A DNA stretch of 64,000 nucleotides from CBDBKE01 sp965218055. Lineage in GTDB: Bacteria; Acidobacteriota; Terriglobia; JAJPHL01; JAPKYU01. The stretch's first letter is position 1. The number at the start of each line of letters is the position of its first letter. Shown piece after piece: positions 1 through 8,393 of the stretch. The translations under genes and the position numbers were made by a program. The notes under the pieces are model-generated. The model ran no database searches, was not told the DNA's origin, and saw only the letters and a program-made list of their open reading frames with translations. Location of the stretch: the NCBI GenBank assembly GCA_965218055.1, contig CBDCKA010000002.1, positions 2,480,001 through 2,544,000 of the forward strand. The letters are read 5' to 3'.

Positions 1-247
1 GACGGTAATCCGGCTGAAGCAGGCCGGCCGAAGGCGAGGCCTGCTTCATTTCGGCAATGATGGCGCGTCCGGCGCGCTCCAGTGAAGCCGCGAACGGCCG
101 CCGGACCGCGGCAGCCCGCTGTGCCTGCCGCTCCAGCTCCGCTTCGGGAACTTGCACGCTGCGCGCGGCCACTTCGGCTCGTTTCGCCGCCACAATCTCG
201 GCCAACAAGTGAGCCCCGGACCCATATTTGGTTGCTACAGTGCGCAT
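1..247 (-). CDS. trpC: Indole-3-glycerol phosphate synthase, N-terminal part (window-edge partial)
   Basis: The frame reads leftward from an ATG at 245-247 and runs off the window without a stop, giving about 82 residues. It carries the signature of indole-3-glycerol phosphate synthase (tryptophan biosynthesis, closure of the indole ring): R-P-F-A-A-S-L near residue 58, then I-I-A-E-M-K-Q-A-S-P-S-A-G, whose Glu and Lys correspond to catalytic residues in the family. The leading helix, rich in Lys, Arg and Ala (A-E-I-V-A-A-K-R-A-E-V), is also typical. No strong ribosome-binding site precedes the ATG. It lies upstream of xerC on the same strand across a gap of about 180 bases that holds no gene. 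Identity is confident; the rest of the gene is outside the window. Confidence 0.88.
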   Translation of the reverse strand, partial: MRTVATKYGSGAHLLAEIVAAKRAEVAARSVQVPEAELERQAQRAAAVRRPFAASLERAGRAIIAEMKQASPSAGLLQPDYR

Positions 248-427
248 TTTTTCTTGAGAGTGGCTGGATGAGCCCGCGGCGCCGGCACCAACTTAGATAA
301 ACTGCCTCGCTCGATCGAGACGGGCTAAAAACACGGACACCAACGCCGCCAATAAAGCCCCCGACCACATCCCAAGGCCAGTATATCACCCGATTTTCTG
401 CTGCCGCCGGCTTGGTCTGAGACCACC

Positions 428-1384
428 TCAGGCTTTGGGGTGGGTGCGGTCGTAGACTTCCATCAGTTGTTTGATGTTGGTGTGCGTGTACTTCTGGGTG
501 GTGGACAAGCGGGCGTGCCCCAGCAGTTCCTGGATGGCGCGCAGGTCGGCGCCGTCACTCAGCAAGTGCGTGGCGAAGGCGTGGCGGAACGAGTGCGGAT
601 GCAGCCCGGTATCGCCGCCGACCAGCAGCGCATAGCGCTTGACAATGCGGGCTACCGAGCGGGCCGTAAGCCGGCCGCCGGTTTGGTTCAGGAACAGGGC
701 TGGTTGGCTGTCCCTGCTGGCCGCTGCCGGGACGGCCGAGGAGCGGGTGGCCAGGTACTGCTCCAGCGCCGCTACGGCCTTGCCTCCCAAGGGCGCCATC
801 CGCTCCTTCTTTCCTTTGCCGCGCACGCGGACCTGTCCGCTGTCGAGGTCCAGGTCCACTTCGTTCAGCCCCACCAGCTCGCCCACGCGGAGACCGCAGC
901 CATAAAGCATCTCCAGCAGGGCGCGGTCGCGTGCCAGCTGTAGCCGGGATTTCGGGACCCGGGCCACGGGGGCCGCCGTTGCGCTTTGAGGCCCGGCCAT
1001 CGCGTCCAGCAAGCGGTTTACCTCTTCCTCCGTTGGCACCGTGGGCAGGGTCTTGGGGAGCTTGGGAGACGAGACCAGGCGCGCCGGGTTGTCCTCGAGC
1101 AGGCCTTCACGGCAAAGGAAGCGGAACAACGAGCGGAGCACCGCCAGCTTGCGGGCAATGGAAGCCGATTTGAGCCGGGCGGCGTACAGCTCGCCCAGGA
1201 ACGAGCGGATGTTCAGATGGGTCAGCTTCTCGAGCGGCGGCTCACCGTCAGGCTGCGCTTGCAGGAACGTGCAGAACTGGCCCAGGTCGCTCGAATAATT
1301 GCGCAGAGTGTGCGCCGAGCAGTTGCGCTCCACGCGCAACTGCTCCAGGTAGCGCTTGACCGCCGAAGCGAAGTCCACAAGCAC
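428..1384 (-). CDS. xerC: Tyrosine recombinase XerC
   Basis: A 318-residue tyrosine recombinase, the usual length for XerC/XerD, which resolve chromosome dimers at dif. The N-terminal SAM-like core-binding domain (residues about 1-95) is followed by the catalytic domain. Visible catalytic residues are Arg in G-C-G-L-R-V-G-E-L, His and Arg in H-P-H-S-F-R-H-A-F-A-T-H, the second His in L-G-H-A, and the Tyr nucleophile in T-Q-K-Y-T-H. The start codon is GTG at 1382-1384. It sits 47 bases downstream of trmFO on the same strand; trmFO-xerC adjacency is also known in Bacillus (gid-codV). XerC versus XerD cannot be settled by eye; the trmFO neighbour favours XerC. Confidence 0.9.
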   Translation of the reverse strand: MLVDFASAVKRYLEQLRVERNCSAHTLRNYSSDLGQFCTFLQAQPDGEPPLEKLTHLNIRSFLGELYAARLKSASIARKLAVLRSLFRFLCREGLLEDNPARLVSSPKLPKTLPTVPTEEEVNRLLDAMAGPQSATAAPVARVPKSRLQLARDRALLEMLYGCGLRVGELVGLNEVDLDLDSGQVRVRGKGKKERMAPLGGKAVAALEQYLATRSSAVPAAASRDSQPALFLNQTGGRLTARSVARIVKRYALLVGGDTGLHPHSFRHAFATHLLSDGADLRAIQELLGHARLSTTQKYTHTNIKQLMEVYDRTHPKA

Positions 1385-1431
1385 TACAGTAGCGGAGAAT
1401 TCTCTCCTGGCTCACAAAGAACACCCTGGGG

Positions 1432-2796
1432 TTACACGGAAAGCACGGTGTGGTGGAGCTTCCATTCCTCCAGTGCGGCCAGCGCCTGCTGGCACTGCCG
1501 GGCGCGCCGGCGCTGTTTGTCTTTGCGCTCCGCTGACGAGAGCCCTTCCGACGGGGGAAGCAGATCGAAGGTGATGTTGGCTGGCTGGTAGTGGCGCGGG
1601 TTGGCGTGGCTGACATAGTGGCACAGTGAGCCAAGGGCCGTTTCGCGCGGCAGCGGTACCGGTTCCTCTCCGCGCGCGCGGGCTGCCGCATGCCAGGCTG
1701 CCACCAGGCCCGTCGCGACCGATTCCACGTAGCCTTCCACCCCGCAGATCTGGCCGGCGAAGAAGATGCGCGGGTGTGTCCGCAGCGCCAGCGTCTGGTC
1801 CAGCAAGGCGGGTGCATTGATGTAGGTGTTGCGATGAACCTGCCCGTAGCGCAGGAAGACGGCGTTTTCCAGCCCCGGGATCAGCCGCAGCACTCGCGCC
1901 TGCTCGCCGAAGCGCAGGTGGTTCTGGAAGCCGACCAGGTTGAAGCTGTCGGCCCGGAGGTTCTCGCGGCGCAGTTGGACCGCCGCATGGGGCGTGCGAC
2001 CAGTGCGCGGGTCGCGCAGGCCCACCGGCTTCATCGGTCCAAAGCGCAGCGTGTCGCGGCCGCGCCGGGCCAGCTCTTCGAGCGGCAGGCAGGCTTCAAA
2101 GTAACGGGTCTGCTCGAATTCATGCAGCGCGTGGGACTCCGCAGCCAGAAGCGCTTCGTAAAAGCGGTCGTATTCTTCCCGGCCCAGTGGGCAATTCCAG
2201 TAGTCCTTGCCGCCCTTGCCGTAGCGCGAGCCAGGGAAGAGCCGGGTGTAGTCCAGCGAGTCGGCGTCCACAATGGGGCTGATGGCGTCGTAAAAGAACA
2301 GGTGCTTGCTGCCGGTCAGGCGCTGGATGGAAACGGCGAGTGCGTCACTGGTCAGCGGCCCGGTGGCAACGATAACGATCCCTGAACTGGGAGCCTCCTG
2401 CACCTCCTGGCGCCGGATCGTCACCAGCGGCTGCGACTCGATGGCGGCGGTGACGCGAGCGGCGAACTGCTCGCGATCCACCGCTAGGGCGTGGCCGGCC
2501 GGTACTGCCACCTGCGCGGCGACGCGTAGCAACAGCGAATCCAGGCGGCGCAGCTCCTCCTTCAGCAGCCAGGGCGCTGAATTCAACTGCTCGCTCTTGA
2601 GCGAGTTACTGCAGACCAGTTCAGCCAGATGCCCGGTCTTGTGCGCCGCGGTCTGTTTGGTAGACGCGCCCGAACTGCCGTCAGTCGGACGCATCTCGTA
2701 CAGCGTGCAGGGCAATCCCTGCGCGGCCAATTGCCAGGCGGCCTCCGAGCCGGCCAGCCCTCCGCCCAAGATGACGATTTCTGGAACCGGCGTCAC
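1432..2796 (-). CDS. trmFO: tRNA (uracil-5-)-methyltransferase TrmFO, folate/FAD-dependent
   Basis: This 454-residue protein makes ribothymidine at position 54 of tRNA using methylenetetrahydrofolate and FAD. It begins with a Rossmann FAD motif (I-V-I-L-G-G-G-L-A-G-S-E-A) and carries the TrmFO hallmark E-M-R-P then A-E-L-V-C-S-N-S-L-K-S, followed by G-P-L-T-S and F-Y-D-A-I-S-P-I-V-D. Length matches the family. The start is GTG at 2794-2796. There is no Shine-Dalgarno sequence; instead TATAAT ends 6 bases before the GTG, so the mRNA is probably leaderless. It is likely co-transcribed with xerC and diverges from ogt. Confidence 0.95.
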   Translation of the reverse strand: MTPVPEIVILGGGLAGSEAAWQLAAQGLPCTLYEMRPTDGSSGASTKQTAAHKTGHLAELVCSNSLKSEQLNSAPWLLKEELRRLDSLLLRVAAQVAVPAGHALAVDREQFAARVTAAIESQPLVTIRRQEVQEAPSSGIVIVATGPLTSDALAVSIQRLTGSKHLFFYDAISPIVDADSLDYTRLFPGSRYGKGGKDYWNCPLGREEYDRFYEALLAAESHALHEFEQTRYFEACLPLEELARRGRDTLRFGPMKPVGLRDPRTGRTPHAAVQLRRENLRADSFNLVGFQNHLRFGEQARVLRLIPGLENAVFLRYGQVHRNTYINAPALLDQTLALRTHPRIFFAGQICGVEGYVESVATGLVAAWHAAARARGEEPVPLPRETALGSLCHYVSHANPRHYQPANITFDLLPPSEGLSSAERKDKQRRRARQCQQALAALEEWKLHHTVLSV

Positions 2797-2802
2797 GGAA
2801 TC

Positions 2803-2808
2803 ATTATA
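2803..2808 (-). promoter_or_regulatory. -10 box of trmFO, probable leaderless promoter
   Basis: On the minus strand the hexamer TATAAT sits 6 bases before the GTG start of trmFO. The transcript would start at or within a base or two of the start codon. No -35 resembling TTGACA is visible at 16-18 bases upstream. Confidence 0.55.
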
Positions 2809-2880
2809 TACAGGCCAGCCAGACAGGCCAGATATGCCAAGTCAGTCGTCTACAGGTCGCCAAGCGACTCTGACACGTGC

Positions 2881-2886
2881 TAGATT
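2881..2886 (+). promoter_or_regulatory. -10 box of ogt, probable leaderless promoter
   Basis: TAGATT lies 7 bases before the ATG at 2894 and no Shine-Dalgarno sequence is present. The arrangement mirrors that of the divergent trmFO promoter 75 bases away. The -35 region is weak. Confidence 0.5.
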
Positions 2887-2893
2887 TGCCTGC

Positions 2894-3409
2894 ATGGAAA
2901 CTGTCTACTACTCCATCAGGGACTCTCCCGTGGGGCGGCTCACCATCTGCTGTACGGAAAAGGGAGTGCTGCAAATTGCGGCTGGACGCGGGTCCTCCAC
3001 CAAGCCAGGAAATCCTAACGGCCAACGGCAGCCTCGTCTCCAGTGGATCCGATCGAGAGAGAAGACCCGGCAGCTCGAGACGCAGCTTGCTGAATATTTC
3101 GCTGGACGTCGCCGGAAGTTCCCGGTGCGGCTCGATCTGCGGGGCACACCTTTTCAGCGCAAGGTTTGGAAGGCGCTGCGCTCAATTCCCTACGGAGAGA
3201 CCCGCTCCTACGCCGACATCGCGCACCGCATCGGGCGCCCGCGCGCCGCTCGAGCCGTGGGCATGGCCAATCACTGGAATCCGGTCGCGATTCTGGTTCC
3301 CTGCCATCGTGTCATAGCTGCGGATGGCGGTCTTGGCGGGTACGCTAGCGGCCTTCGAATGAAAAAATTCCTGCTGCAACTGGAGCAGGGCCGTTCCCGG
3401 CTGCGCTAA
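2894..3409 (+). CDS. ogt: Methylated-DNA--[protein]-cysteine S-methyltransferase
   Basis: A 171-residue suicide repair protein that takes the alkyl group from O6-alkylguanine onto its active-site cysteine. The N-terminal ribonuclease-like domain is followed by the DNA-binding domain from about residue 85: G-T-P-F-Q-R-K-V-W, then S-I-P-Y-G-E-T-R-S-Y-A-D-I-A, then V-P-C-H-R-V-I with the acceptor Cys. The usual Asn-rich loop reads N-H-W-N-P. The frame is open for about 590 bases upstream, but that part overlaps trmFO in antisense and has no similarity, so the ATG at 2894 is chosen. The stop codon forms part of the presumed promoter of the next gene. Confidence 0.92.
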   Translation: METVYYSIRDSPVGRLTICCTEKGVLQIAAGRGSSTKPGNPNGQRQPRLQWIRSREKTRQLETQLAEYFAGRRRKFPVRLDLRGTPFQRKVWKALRSIPYGETRSYADIAHRIGRPRAARAVGMANHWNPVAILVPCHRVIAADGGLGGYASGLRMKKFLLQLEQGRSRLR

Positions 3410-3412
3410 ACT
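3407..3412 (+). promoter_or_regulatory. -10 box before the CDF exporter gene
   Basis: TAAACT, whose first three bases are the ogt stop codon, stands 7 bases before the ATG at 3420. With no Shine-Dalgarno sequence this again fits a leaderless start, although read-through from ogt is also possible. Confidence 0.4.
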
Positions 3413-3419
3413 GGATTCC

Positions 3420-4358
3420 ATGCCGGCACACGAGCGCGGAGCGCATACTCCCGGCTGGGTGCTGAAGATGGCCACGCTGGCCACCCTGGCGTTCTTCGGG
3501 GTGGAGCTGGCGGCGGGTTACTGGGCCCGCAGCCTGGCGCTTGTGAGCGACGCGTGGCACAACTTTTCCGACGCCCTGGTTTTGCTGGGCACCTGGTTTG
3601 CCTGGTATGTGCAGGCCAAAGCCCCCAGCGAAAGGAAAACCTATGGCTACCAGCGTGCCAGCGTGCTCGCCGCGTTCGTCGCTGCACTTTCCCTGGTCGG
3701 GCTGGTAGGGTTTCTCTTCTACGAAGGGTATCGCCGGCTGTTCGTGCTGCCCGCGGAGGCCAACGCCCCGAACACCACGGTGATGATGGCGATGGGCACG
3801 GCGGGAGTGCTGATGCACTGGTTCATCTCCTCAGCGCTTCGCCGCGCCTCCCAAAGCCAGCGCGCTCCGCGCAGCGTCCTGGTCCACATGTGGGCGGACA
3901 CGCTGACTTGCTTCAGTATCGTGTTGGTCGCCGCAGTGATCTACGCCACCGGCCTGCGCGCCGCCGACCCGCTGCTCGGCATCGTGATTGCTGGACTGAT
4001 CGTGTGGACCGCCTGGGACATCGTCACCGAGTCACTGAACATCCTGCTGGAGGGCCTGCCGCGCGGGATCGAGCTCGAGCAGGTCGCGACGGCCATCCGC
4101 GGTGTGCCGGGAGTCGAGGACGTGCACGATCTGCACATCTGGAGCCTGGGCGCCAGGACCCAGGCCTTGAGCTGCCATGTTCGCATCCCCGACATTCCGC
4201 TTCTCGAGAGCGAGGCACTCTTGCGCCAGGTGAATGCCGTGCTGGAACAGCAGTTCCGCATCTGCCATACGACCGTGCAGTTTGAGCACGCCCCCTGCGA
4301 GGCGGTAGAATGCTGCCGGATCCCCAGTATCGTCGGAAGCCCCCATAGTCCCCACTAA
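3420..4358 (+). CDS. Cation diffusion facilitator (Zn/Co/Cd-type exporter)
   Basis: A 312-residue inner-membrane antiporter of the CDF family (CzcD/ZitB-like), which expels divalent metals in exchange for protons. Six membrane segments are visible. The metal-site His/Asp pairs appear as S-D-A-W-H-N-F-S-D in TM2 and H-M-W-A-D in TM5. The cytoplasmic C-terminal ferredoxin-like domain includes V-P-G-V-E-D-V-H-D-L-H-I-W-S-L-G, typical of CDF dimerisation domains. No His-rich loop is present between TM4 and TM5. It begins 10 bases after ogt ends. The transported metal cannot be read from the sequence. Confidence 0.92.
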   Translation: MPAHERGAHTPGWVLKMATLATLAFFGVELAAGYWARSLALVSDAWHNFSDALVLLGTWFAWYVQAKAPSERKTYGYQRASVLAAFVAALSLVGLVGFLFYEGYRRLFVLPAEANAPNTTVMMAMGTAGVLMHWFISSALRRASQSQRAPRSVLVHMWADTLTCFSIVLVAAVIYATGLRAADPLLGIVIAGLIVWTAWDIVTESLNILLEGLPRGIELEQVATAIRGVPGVEDVHDLHIWSLGARTQALSCHVRIPDIPLLESEALLRQVNAVLEQQFRICHTTVQFEHAPCEAVECCRIPSIVGSPHSPH

Positions 4359-4613
4359 TGACAGTGCCACACATCGGGAACCGGCTCTTGTGAGTATGAA
4401 CGGTATCTCGCCAGCACCGAAGGCGTGAACAGCCCGGCGAGCTGCAGTGTCCTCAACTGAGTATCGTGAACTTCAAGAACGTCCAGTAGGAGCTTCCCGA
4501 GATTAACCAAGAAGATGCATCACGTTTGCTTCTCAGGACTCTCCTTCTGACTCGTTTGGGGTTGCCCAGACAGTCCTTCTGGGTCTCAATTGATCCATAG
4601 CGAGACTTGCCGC
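4359..4613. other. Intergenic stretch with a scrap of the dispersed repeat and a small hairpin
   Basis: No gene is seen. Bases about 4402-4440 (GGTATCTCGCCAGCACCGAAGG and following, ending in GAACAGC) match 27300-27335 closely. This shows that one segment of the repeat family described around 27 kb also occurs here in core sequence. Between 4565 and 4584 an inverted repeat CCCAGA...TCTGGG may act as a weak terminator between the converging CDF and OmpA-domain genes; it lacks a clean U-tract. Confidence 0.4.
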
Positions 4614-5636
4614 TCAGTTCGCTCTTTTGACCAATTCCACCCGCCGGTTCTTGGCGCGGCCCTCTTCCGTCTCGTTAGTTGCCACGGGTGTTACGGGACC
4701 GACGCCCACCGCCTGAAGCCGAGAGGCGGCAATGCCGTATTTCTGTGACAGCGCCGCCGCCACTGCCTTTGCCCGCGCATCGGAAAGCTGCAGATTGTGC
4801 TGGTAGCTCCCGGTACCGTCCGTATGTCCGGTGACGAAAAAAGTCACGGCTGAATTGCCCTTCAGGTAATCCGCGATAATGGCGAGGGCCTTGTCGGATT
4901 CCGGTTTCACAGCGGCCTTGCCGGTATCGAAGAAAATGCCATCCAGAACCACCTTTCCCTCGTTCGCTAGCGCCTGAGCCAGTTTGTCAAGGGAGATGGT
5001 TACCATGCCCGTCGCCATCTCGGCGCCCTCGATCGTATCAATGAAGAACACGACCCGTTCGGTAGCAAATCTGCGACGTCGATTGTCTGCATCCCTATAA
5101 CGGGAGCCTCCTGCCGTCACCGTGCCTATGCCAATGGAAACCCATACAGGTCGCCCCTGGTGCTCTCCTTCAGCGGCGATATACGCCATCTGAGGAAGTG
5201 CGTGAAAGTTGTGATAGTGATCCTTCGGGATGAGCCGGTCTGGCATCGTCTGAATGAGACTCCTTGCAAACCTGCGGCCGCAGTTCCGTTGGGTGCAGCC
5301 ATGGAGGATTTTCAGCCCGCTATTTTGAACCGCCCTTTCGAAGTTGCGATAAACCGCCAGAACCGTGGGGCCTTCCGGAGCGACATAAGATCGCCGCCTG
5401 ACTTCGCCCTCGACCGTCCGCGAAGACTCGAAACCTCGTTTGGCCCGAGTCCAGCCTCCGAGTGGAAGCAGGTAAGCGTCATACTCCTGCTCGTCGTAGA
5501 AGAGCAAAACAGAACCTTTGTAGCGCGAGATTGCTTCGTGATCGGCCGACCCGGCCGCGTCAGCCTGCTGTCCTAACGCGGCTACAGGCAGGACGCAGCA
5601 TAATGTTGCCATCGCCAAGATGATCCGGATGTACAT
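4614..5636 (-). CDS. Secreted DUF4892-like protein with C-terminal OmpA domain
   Basis: A 340-residue envelope protein. The start at 5636 is preferred because it opens directly into a signal peptide (M-Y-I-R-I-I-L-A-M-A-T-L-C-C, cleavage after A-L-G-Q); 22 further residues upstream would spoil it. The middle region (about residues 35-210) resembles the domain often placed before OmpA domains in stress-type lipoproteins, but I cannot name it with certainty. The last 110 residues are an OmpA/MotB peptidoglycan-binding domain: F-D-T-G-K-A-A-V-K-P-E-S, then V-T-G-H-T-D-G-T-G, then L-S-D-A-R-A, then A-K-N-R-R-V-E-L. It probably tethers the outer membrane or a periplasmic complex to peptidoglycan. 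Neighbours give no functional clue. Confidence 0.85.
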   Translation of the reverse strand: MYIRIILAMATLCCVLPVAALGQQADAAGSADHEAISRYKGSVLLFYDEQEYDAYLLPLGGWTRAKRGFESSRTVEGEVRRRSYVAPEGPTVLAVYRNFERAVQNSGLKILHGCTQRNCGRRFARSLIQTMPDRLIPKDHYHNFHALPQMAYIAAEGEHQGRPVWVSIGIGTVTAGGSRYRDADNRRRRFATERVVFFIDTIEGAEMATGMVTISLDKLAQALANEGKVVLDGIFFDTGKAAVKPESDKALAIIADYLKGNSAVTFFVTGHTDGTGSYQHNLQLSDARAKAVAAALSQKYGIAASRLQAVGVGPVTPVATNETEEGRAKNRRVELVKRAN

Positions 5637-5786
5637 GCTACCATGTTCCGTTCTTCTGTGATTTCTCAGTGAAGCACCGCACTGAACCTTGGACATGCTC
5701 ACCCTCTTCGCTCAGTCGAGCTTTTCGTTTTGGCCTTTCTCGCAACGGCAGGATAGCCAAAGTTGTGGTTTCCACTCAACGATTTT

Positions 5787-6578
5787 TCAGTGTACCCAGC
5801 GGTCTTTATCGGGAGGATCTTCCCGTTCGACCTGGCGCATGTAAACTTCGAACTTTCTCCGTGCGCGGCGGAGCTTCCAGCGTTGATAGGCGCCCTTCAA
5901 GTCGAGGCGGGAGGAGCGGGACGGACGGCGGTGGGAATAGCTCAACGCCCGACCCCGCAGGAAGTACTTGATGTAAACAAAGCCGTAGGCCATGCCCCCC
6001 AGGTGAGCAATGTGGCTGATAGTGGTGCCGGGTTGGGTGCTCTGCAGGAAGAATTCGATGCAGGCCAGCAGGATGACGAAGTACTTGGCTGGCATGCGGA
6101 AGAAGAACATGAACCAGACGGGGGCGTCGGGAAATAACAAGCCGAAGGCCAGGATGAGGCCGTAAATGGCGCCCGAGGAGCCGACGGTGGCCGTGTAGAG
6201 CGCCTGCCGTGTCCCCTCCATCAGGCCTACCACCACCACGGCCATTCCCGCGGCGACTCCGCAGGCCAGGTAGTAACGTAGGAAGCGGCGCGTCCCCCAG
6301 GTCTGCTCCACTGTGGTCCCAAACATCCACAGGAAGAGCATGTTGAACAGGAAGTGCGAGAGGCCGCCGTGGAAGAACATGTAGGTGAAGGGCTGCCAGA
6401 TCATTCCCCGCACCGCCAGTCCGGGTACCAGCAAGAGCCACAGGCGGTTTGGATTAATGCCCAGCAGGGCCGGAATCACGAACAGGACGGCATTGACGAT
6501 CAGCAGGAGCTTTACGGCGGGCGTCATGGTAAACCCGCCGAAGCCCATGGAAGAGGTGGTGCGGTAGTAGGCGCCCAT
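5787..6578 (-). CDS. Rhomboid family intramembrane serine protease
   Basis: A protein of about 263 residues with six or seven membrane helices. The catalytic dyad is visible: Ser in G-S-S-G-A-I-Y-G and His in H-L-G-G-M-A-Y-G. The L1-loop signature appears as F-F-H-G-G-L-S-H-F-L-F-N-M-L, with W-Q-P-F-T-Y just before it. The C-terminus is a basic cytoplasmic tail. The start at 6578 (M-G-A-Y-Y-R-T-T-S-S-M-G-F-G-G) matches the usual N-terminus of this subgroup; an ATG 15 codons upstream at 6623 is possible. Neither has a convincing ribosome-binding site. Substrate unknown. Confidence 0.92.
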   Translation of the reverse strand: MGAYYRTTSSMGFGGFTMTPAVKLLLIVNAVLFVIPALLGINPNRLWLLLVPGLAVRGMIWQPFTYMFFHGGLSHFLFNMLFLWMFGTTVEQTWGTRRFLRYYLACGVAAGMAVVVVGLMEGTRQALYTATVGSSGAIYGLILAFGLLFPDAPVWFMFFFRMPAKYFVILLACIEFFLQSTQPGTTISHIAHLGGMAYGFVYIKYFLRGRALSYSHRRPSRSSRLDLKGAYQRWKLRRARRKFEVYMRQVEREDPPDKDRWVH

Positions 6579-6762
6579 CGAAAAATCGCGGCCCAGGCGA
6601 CAAGCATTTTTGCCTGTCCCCATACCAGGATAGAAAAATTACTCGCGCCTGTCGAATGAAATCCCATCGGGGTTGTTCTGCGCGAGGGTTGTCCCGCCCA
6701 GCGAAGGGATCGCCAACGTGGCCCCTCGTAGTAGAGTCGCGTATAGTCAAGGGAGAAGCTCT

Positions 6763-7614
6763 ATGGCCGCGCAGATTAGGGAAATCCGCGCCCGGGGCAT
6801 TCTGACTGCACAGCGAAAAGGGTTCCTGGCGGGCTACACGCACTCGTTGAACCCCTACGTAGGTTGTGCCTTCGGCGCCCGGGGCAGTTGCCCGTTCTGC
6901 TACGTGCGGGCTCTGCCGGTCGCACAGGCCGGAGGCGGGCGAGACTGGGGCGACTGGGTGCTGGCCAAGACCAACGCCGCCGAGCTGCTTCGCCGGGAAC
7001 TGCCCCGGCTCAACGTCGGCGGCGTGCGTCCGCGAATTTTCCTTTCTTCCAGCACCGATCCCTATCAGGGGACCGAGGCGCGCTTGCGCTTGACACGCGG
7101 GCTACTGGAAGTGTTGGCGGAAATGCCGGAGGCTTTTGAAGTGGTGCTGCTGCAGACGCGCTCCCCGTTAGTCGAGCGCGACCTGGACCTGCTGATCCGC
7201 TTCCGCGATCAGCTCTGGGTTTCCTTGACGCTGGAGACCGACGACGAGCAAGTCCGCCAGGCGCTGACACCGTTGAGCCCTTCGGTGGAACGGCGTCTGG
7301 CCACGCTGGAGCGATTGACCAAGGCCGGACTGCGGGTGCAGGCGGCGGTGGCGCCGGTGCTGCCCTGTAATCCTGCCCGTCTCGCGGCGCTGCTGGCAGG
7401 CCGGGTCACCCGGGTGCTGGTGGACACCTTCTTTGCCGGCGATGGCAGCGGCGGCCGCCGCACCGTTCGCCTGGGCGTGGGCGAGCTGTTGGCCCGGCTC
7501 GGCTACGCTGACTGGTTCACCCCCGACGCCCATCTCGTCCTTCTTGAGGCTCTGGCACGCCACTTCCCCGCAGAGAAGATCGTCTTCAGTCAGGAAGGCT
7601 TCGCCGCGGTATAG
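6763..7614 (+). CDS. Radical SAM protein (SPL/Rv2578c-like)
   Basis: A 283-residue radical SAM enzyme. The [4Fe-4S] cysteines sit in N-P-Y-V-G-C...S-C-P-F-C-Y-V-R near residue 30, with an insertion between the first and second Cys (C-x8-C-x2-C instead of C-x3-C-x2-C). The N-terminal wording (S-L-N-P-Y-x-G-C and C-Y-V-R) is that of the spore photoproduct lyase-related subgroup, and S-S-S-T-D-P-Y-Q is also conserved there. The start at 6763 follows a good AAGGGAGAAG ribosome-binding site; upstream in-frame codons are not family-like. No partner gene is adjacent and the reaction is unknown. Confidence 0.85.
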   Translation: MAAQIREIRARGILTAQRKGFLAGYTHSLNPYVGCAFGARGSCPFCYVRALPVAQAGGGRDWGDWVLAKTNAAELLRRELPRLNVGGVRPRIFLSSSTDPYQGTEARLRLTRGLLEVLAEMPEAFEVVLLQTRSPLVERDLDLLIRFRDQLWVSLTLETDDEQVRQALTPLSPSVERRLATLERLTKAGLRVQAAVAPVLPCNPARLAALLAGRVTRVLVDTFFAGDGSGGRRTVRLGVGELLARLGYADWFTPDAHLVLLEALARHFPAEKIVFSQEGFAAV

Positions 7615-7690
7615 CAGAGATCAGGTTTCAGGTGTCAGGATGGCGGCGTGCCTGTCCAGTTTTTCCCGCTGCTCCTCCGGAACACTGCCG

Positions 7691-8386
7691 TTACTCGGGC
7701 CAGGCTTCCTTTCCGACCAGAGGGACGAAGCGGCATTCGTTGATGGCGCGCCCGGCCAGCTGCCCGGAAAGCTTACGCAGCAGGCGGAGAGTCTGCGTGT
7801 GGGGGTCCCCCACGGGGATCACCAATCGGCCACCTTCGGCCAGTTGCTGCTCCAGGCTGGGCGGCACGGCGGGCGCGCCGGCTGCCACGAGGATGCCGTC
7901 GTAGGGCGCTGCGGGCGCGTAGCCTTCGCTGCCGTCTCCCTCGAGGAACTCAATACGCTCGGCAGCGGAAAAGCCCGCGGCTCGCAACCGCTCCAGGGTG
8001 CGGCGCGCCGTTTCCTGCAACTCATGCTCCCGCTCGATGGTATAGACCCGGGCTGCCAGCATTGCCAGCACCGCCGCCTGGTAGCCGCAGCCGGTGCCCA
8101 CTTCCAGTACTTTTTCCGAACCGCGCAGGTTGAGCGCTTCGGTCATGACGGCCACCATGTAAGGCTGGGAGACTGTTTGGCCGGCCCCGATGGGAACGGG
8201 CCGGTCCTTGTAGGCATGCGAGCGATACCCGGGCAAGATGAATTCGTGGCGCAGCACGGCCTGCATGGCCTCCAGCACCCGCGGGTCGCGGATCCCGCGC
8301 TCGCGGAGCTGGTGCTCCACCATCTCGGCCCGCCGCCGCGCATACTGGGCTTCGCCGGTGGACCCGCCGTTGTTTCTAAACCACAC
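7691..8386 (-). CDS. pcm: Protein-L-isoaspartate O-methyltransferase
   Basis: A protein of about 231 residues that methylates isoaspartyl residues with SAM to start repair of aged proteins. Visible family motifs are M-V-E-H-Q-L-R-E-R-G-I, then Q-T-V-S-Q-P-Y-M-V-A-V-M-T, then motif I as V-L-E-V-G-T-G-C-G-Y-Q-A-A, and D-G-I-L-V-A-A-G-A at motif III. The frame stays open to an ATG at 8449 inside tamB, but the residues before 8386 are low-complexity Ser/Thr and unlike the family. A GTG at 8384-8386, 7 bases after the tamB stop, is preferred. It is probably the last gene of the bamA-surA-tamB-pcm operon. Confidence 0.9.
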   Translation of the reverse strand: MWFRNNGGSTGEAQYARRRAEMVEHQLRERGIRDPRVLEAMQAVLRHEFILPGYRSHAYKDRPVPIGAGQTVSQPYMVAVMTEALNLRGSEKVLEVGTGCGYQAAVLAMLAARVYTIEREHELQETARRTLERLRAAGFSAAERIEFLEGDGSEGYAPAAPYDGILVAAGAPAVPPSLEQQLAEGGRLVIPVGDPHTQTLRLLRKLSGQLAGRAINECRFVPLVGKEAWPE

Positions 8387-8393
8387 AAGCCTG

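Noticed and set aside
440..2385. Long plus-strand open frames opposite xerC and trmFO
   Set aside because: They are antisense shadows caused by high GC; their translations lack family features, while the minus-strand frames are clear genes.
2306..2893. Long N-terminal extension of ogt
   Set aside because: It overlaps trmFO in antisense and is not similar to the family; the ATG at 2894 with a -10 box fits.
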